A stretch of 64,000 nt of DNA. It comes from Cyanodermella asteris. Lineage: Eukaryota; Ascomycota; Lecanoromycetes; Ostropales; Stictidaceae. The notes under the pieces are model-generated. The model saw nothing but the letters and a program-made list of their open reading frames with translations. It made no database searches and was not told the DNA's origin. Position numbers and translations under genes: made by a program. Each line of letters starts with the position of its first letter. Position 1 is the first letter of the stretch. The stretch lies in assembly GCA_900618795.1 (NCBI GenBank), contig UYJD01000001.1:1407162-1471161 (forward strand), written 5' to 3'. Of this stretch, positions 63,070 to 64,000 are shown in pieces.

Positions 63070-64000
63070 ATTTGAAGCAACCAAAGGAATTGTCTCATTC
63101 CGGTGTATAAACCATTTGGGCATTGTGAATAAAAACACCTACCCTCCTCTGCGTGTCTGGCAGGCATTGACCATGTCGGCTGTAGTTTCTCAATGCTAGC
63201 CCGGCCCGAATGCGTTGATTCCTCTGCGTGCACGTCGACGCTCGGCTTAATGTGCATGCAGGTATGAACTCGGGGATGTTTCAGCTCTTCGACCGCTCGG
63301 AGACGAACGTGTCGGTCGGCCCGCACGCCTTCCGCAGACTCAGGACTTGACCAGTCAATTAGAGCCATGAAGACGAACCTGACTCGTCTGACACGGCGAT
63401 GCATCGTGGACCGTCAGCGGCTCCATCAAAGGGCTTGGTTGTTTCAGGAATCAGCACTGGGCCCAACTCCGCCACACACCGCATCTACCCTGCTGCAACT
63501 CCAGCGCCGCACCCTTCACCAGCAAGCTGCTACCCAACCGCGAGGACAGGTTGCGTCCTTTTTTCTTTGCCGCCGTCGATTCTTGAATCATTTCATCTAT
63601 ACCAGTACCTTTTTTTTCCCCCGGCCAGAACGGAATGGAGAGGGCGATATTCAGCCTCGCTGTGTACGCGCCGACGAAATTTGGGCGGTTCCACGGACCG
63701 GGGGAAAAGAAACTGTGCGCCCTCACGCAAGGAAAAGTCGCAAGTCCTCCAAAAAAAAAGGGGGGGGGAGAAGCATGGGGTGGTTGTTCGGTAAGTACGT
63801 ACATTGCGTGCCATTGAACACCCGGTTGAAGAGTGCGCAAAATGTGGCAGGGTTTCGAGTGGGCTGGGGAGGGGCGCAGAAGGGCCATCGCATCCCATCC
63901 GTTGAATTAATTGGGTTTGCTGACGACTTTTCTTACTCCCCCCCTTCGTGATCCTAGGGTTATAATTCTGTTCTCGTACATGTACATACATGATGCCCGG
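63070..64000. other. Right-end spacer with homopolymer tracts
   Basis: 931 bases after SEY1. Long overlapping frames on both strands (63367-63951 plus, 63451-63888 minus) have low-complexity Arg/Ser/Pro-rich translations crossing homopolymers, and are not called. Probably 3' flank of SEY1 and promoter of a gene beyond the window. Confidence 0.5.
63751..63768. repeat. A9G9 homopurine tract
   Basis: Nine A directly followed by nine G. A T8C5 tract lies about 140 bases upstream (63610-63622). Homopurine runs of this type can form triplexes and slip in replication or sequencing. Confidence 0.8.

Noticed and set aside
63367-63951. Plus-strand frame of 194 codons
   Set aside because: Arg/Ser/Gln-rich translation crossing homopolymer runs, overlapped by minus-strand frames of similar length; no motif.

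Overview
The window is nuclear DNA from a filamentous ascomycete (Pezizomycotina). Genes lie on both strands, introns are short (about 47-108 bases, GT-AG), and the housekeeping set is typically fungal: MOT1, SEY1, ESF1, DYS1, TYW1, HSP10, TBCD, FIG4. The protein flavour, the intron size and the many small secreted proteins fit a Dothideomycete, but that placement is inference. I saw no transposon, virus-like element, CRISPR array, rRNA or convincing tRNA.

Layout. 1-1.85 kb: the 5' two thirds of FIG4 on the minus strand, running off the window. 2.7-12 kb: an accessory, intronless, secretome-rich stretch. It holds a small cysteine-rich secreted protein, a relic gene, a histidine-rich repeat protein, and four paralogous prepro-peptides with a shared C-terminal cysteine domain (8556-8855 minus; 9743-10072, 10927-11265 and 11587-11985 plus). 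12.4-28.4 kb: ESF1 and deoxyhypusine synthase (divergent), an unknown coiled-coil protein, a nitroreductase and the very large MOT1. 28.4-37 kb: gene-poor, with one basic low-complexity protein and one secreted cysteine-containing protein. 37-43 kb: an MCH1-type MFS carrier, a VAMP7-like R-SNARE, HSP10 and a WRAP53/TCAB1-like WD protein. 43-49 kb: TYW1 flanked by two secreted proteins that share one domain. 49-53.2 kb: a fructosamine kinase-like protein, a GNAT acetyltransferase and a DHA1-type MFS transporter. 54-64 kb: TBCD (five exons), a butanediol dehydrogenase-like gene whose conserved tail lies beyond an in-frame stop, and SEY1.

The best candidate for something undescribed is the prepro-peptide cluster at 8.5-12 kb. 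Each gene encodes a signal peptide, a short pro-segment with a conserved (N/G)GKTVVGEP-like motif, a Kex2-type dibasic site, and a mature domain of about 50-60 residues with closely spaced cysteines. The mature domains carry 10, 10, 8 and 12 cysteines, changing in pairs, which argues for disulfide bonds. One gene has a duplicated pro-segment. Another carries a 111-bp tandem duplication encoding a second C-terminal tail. Several other secreted-protein genes lie elsewhere in the window.

Exon structures given here were read by eye from reading frame, splice signals and family knowledge; no RNA evidence or database search was available.
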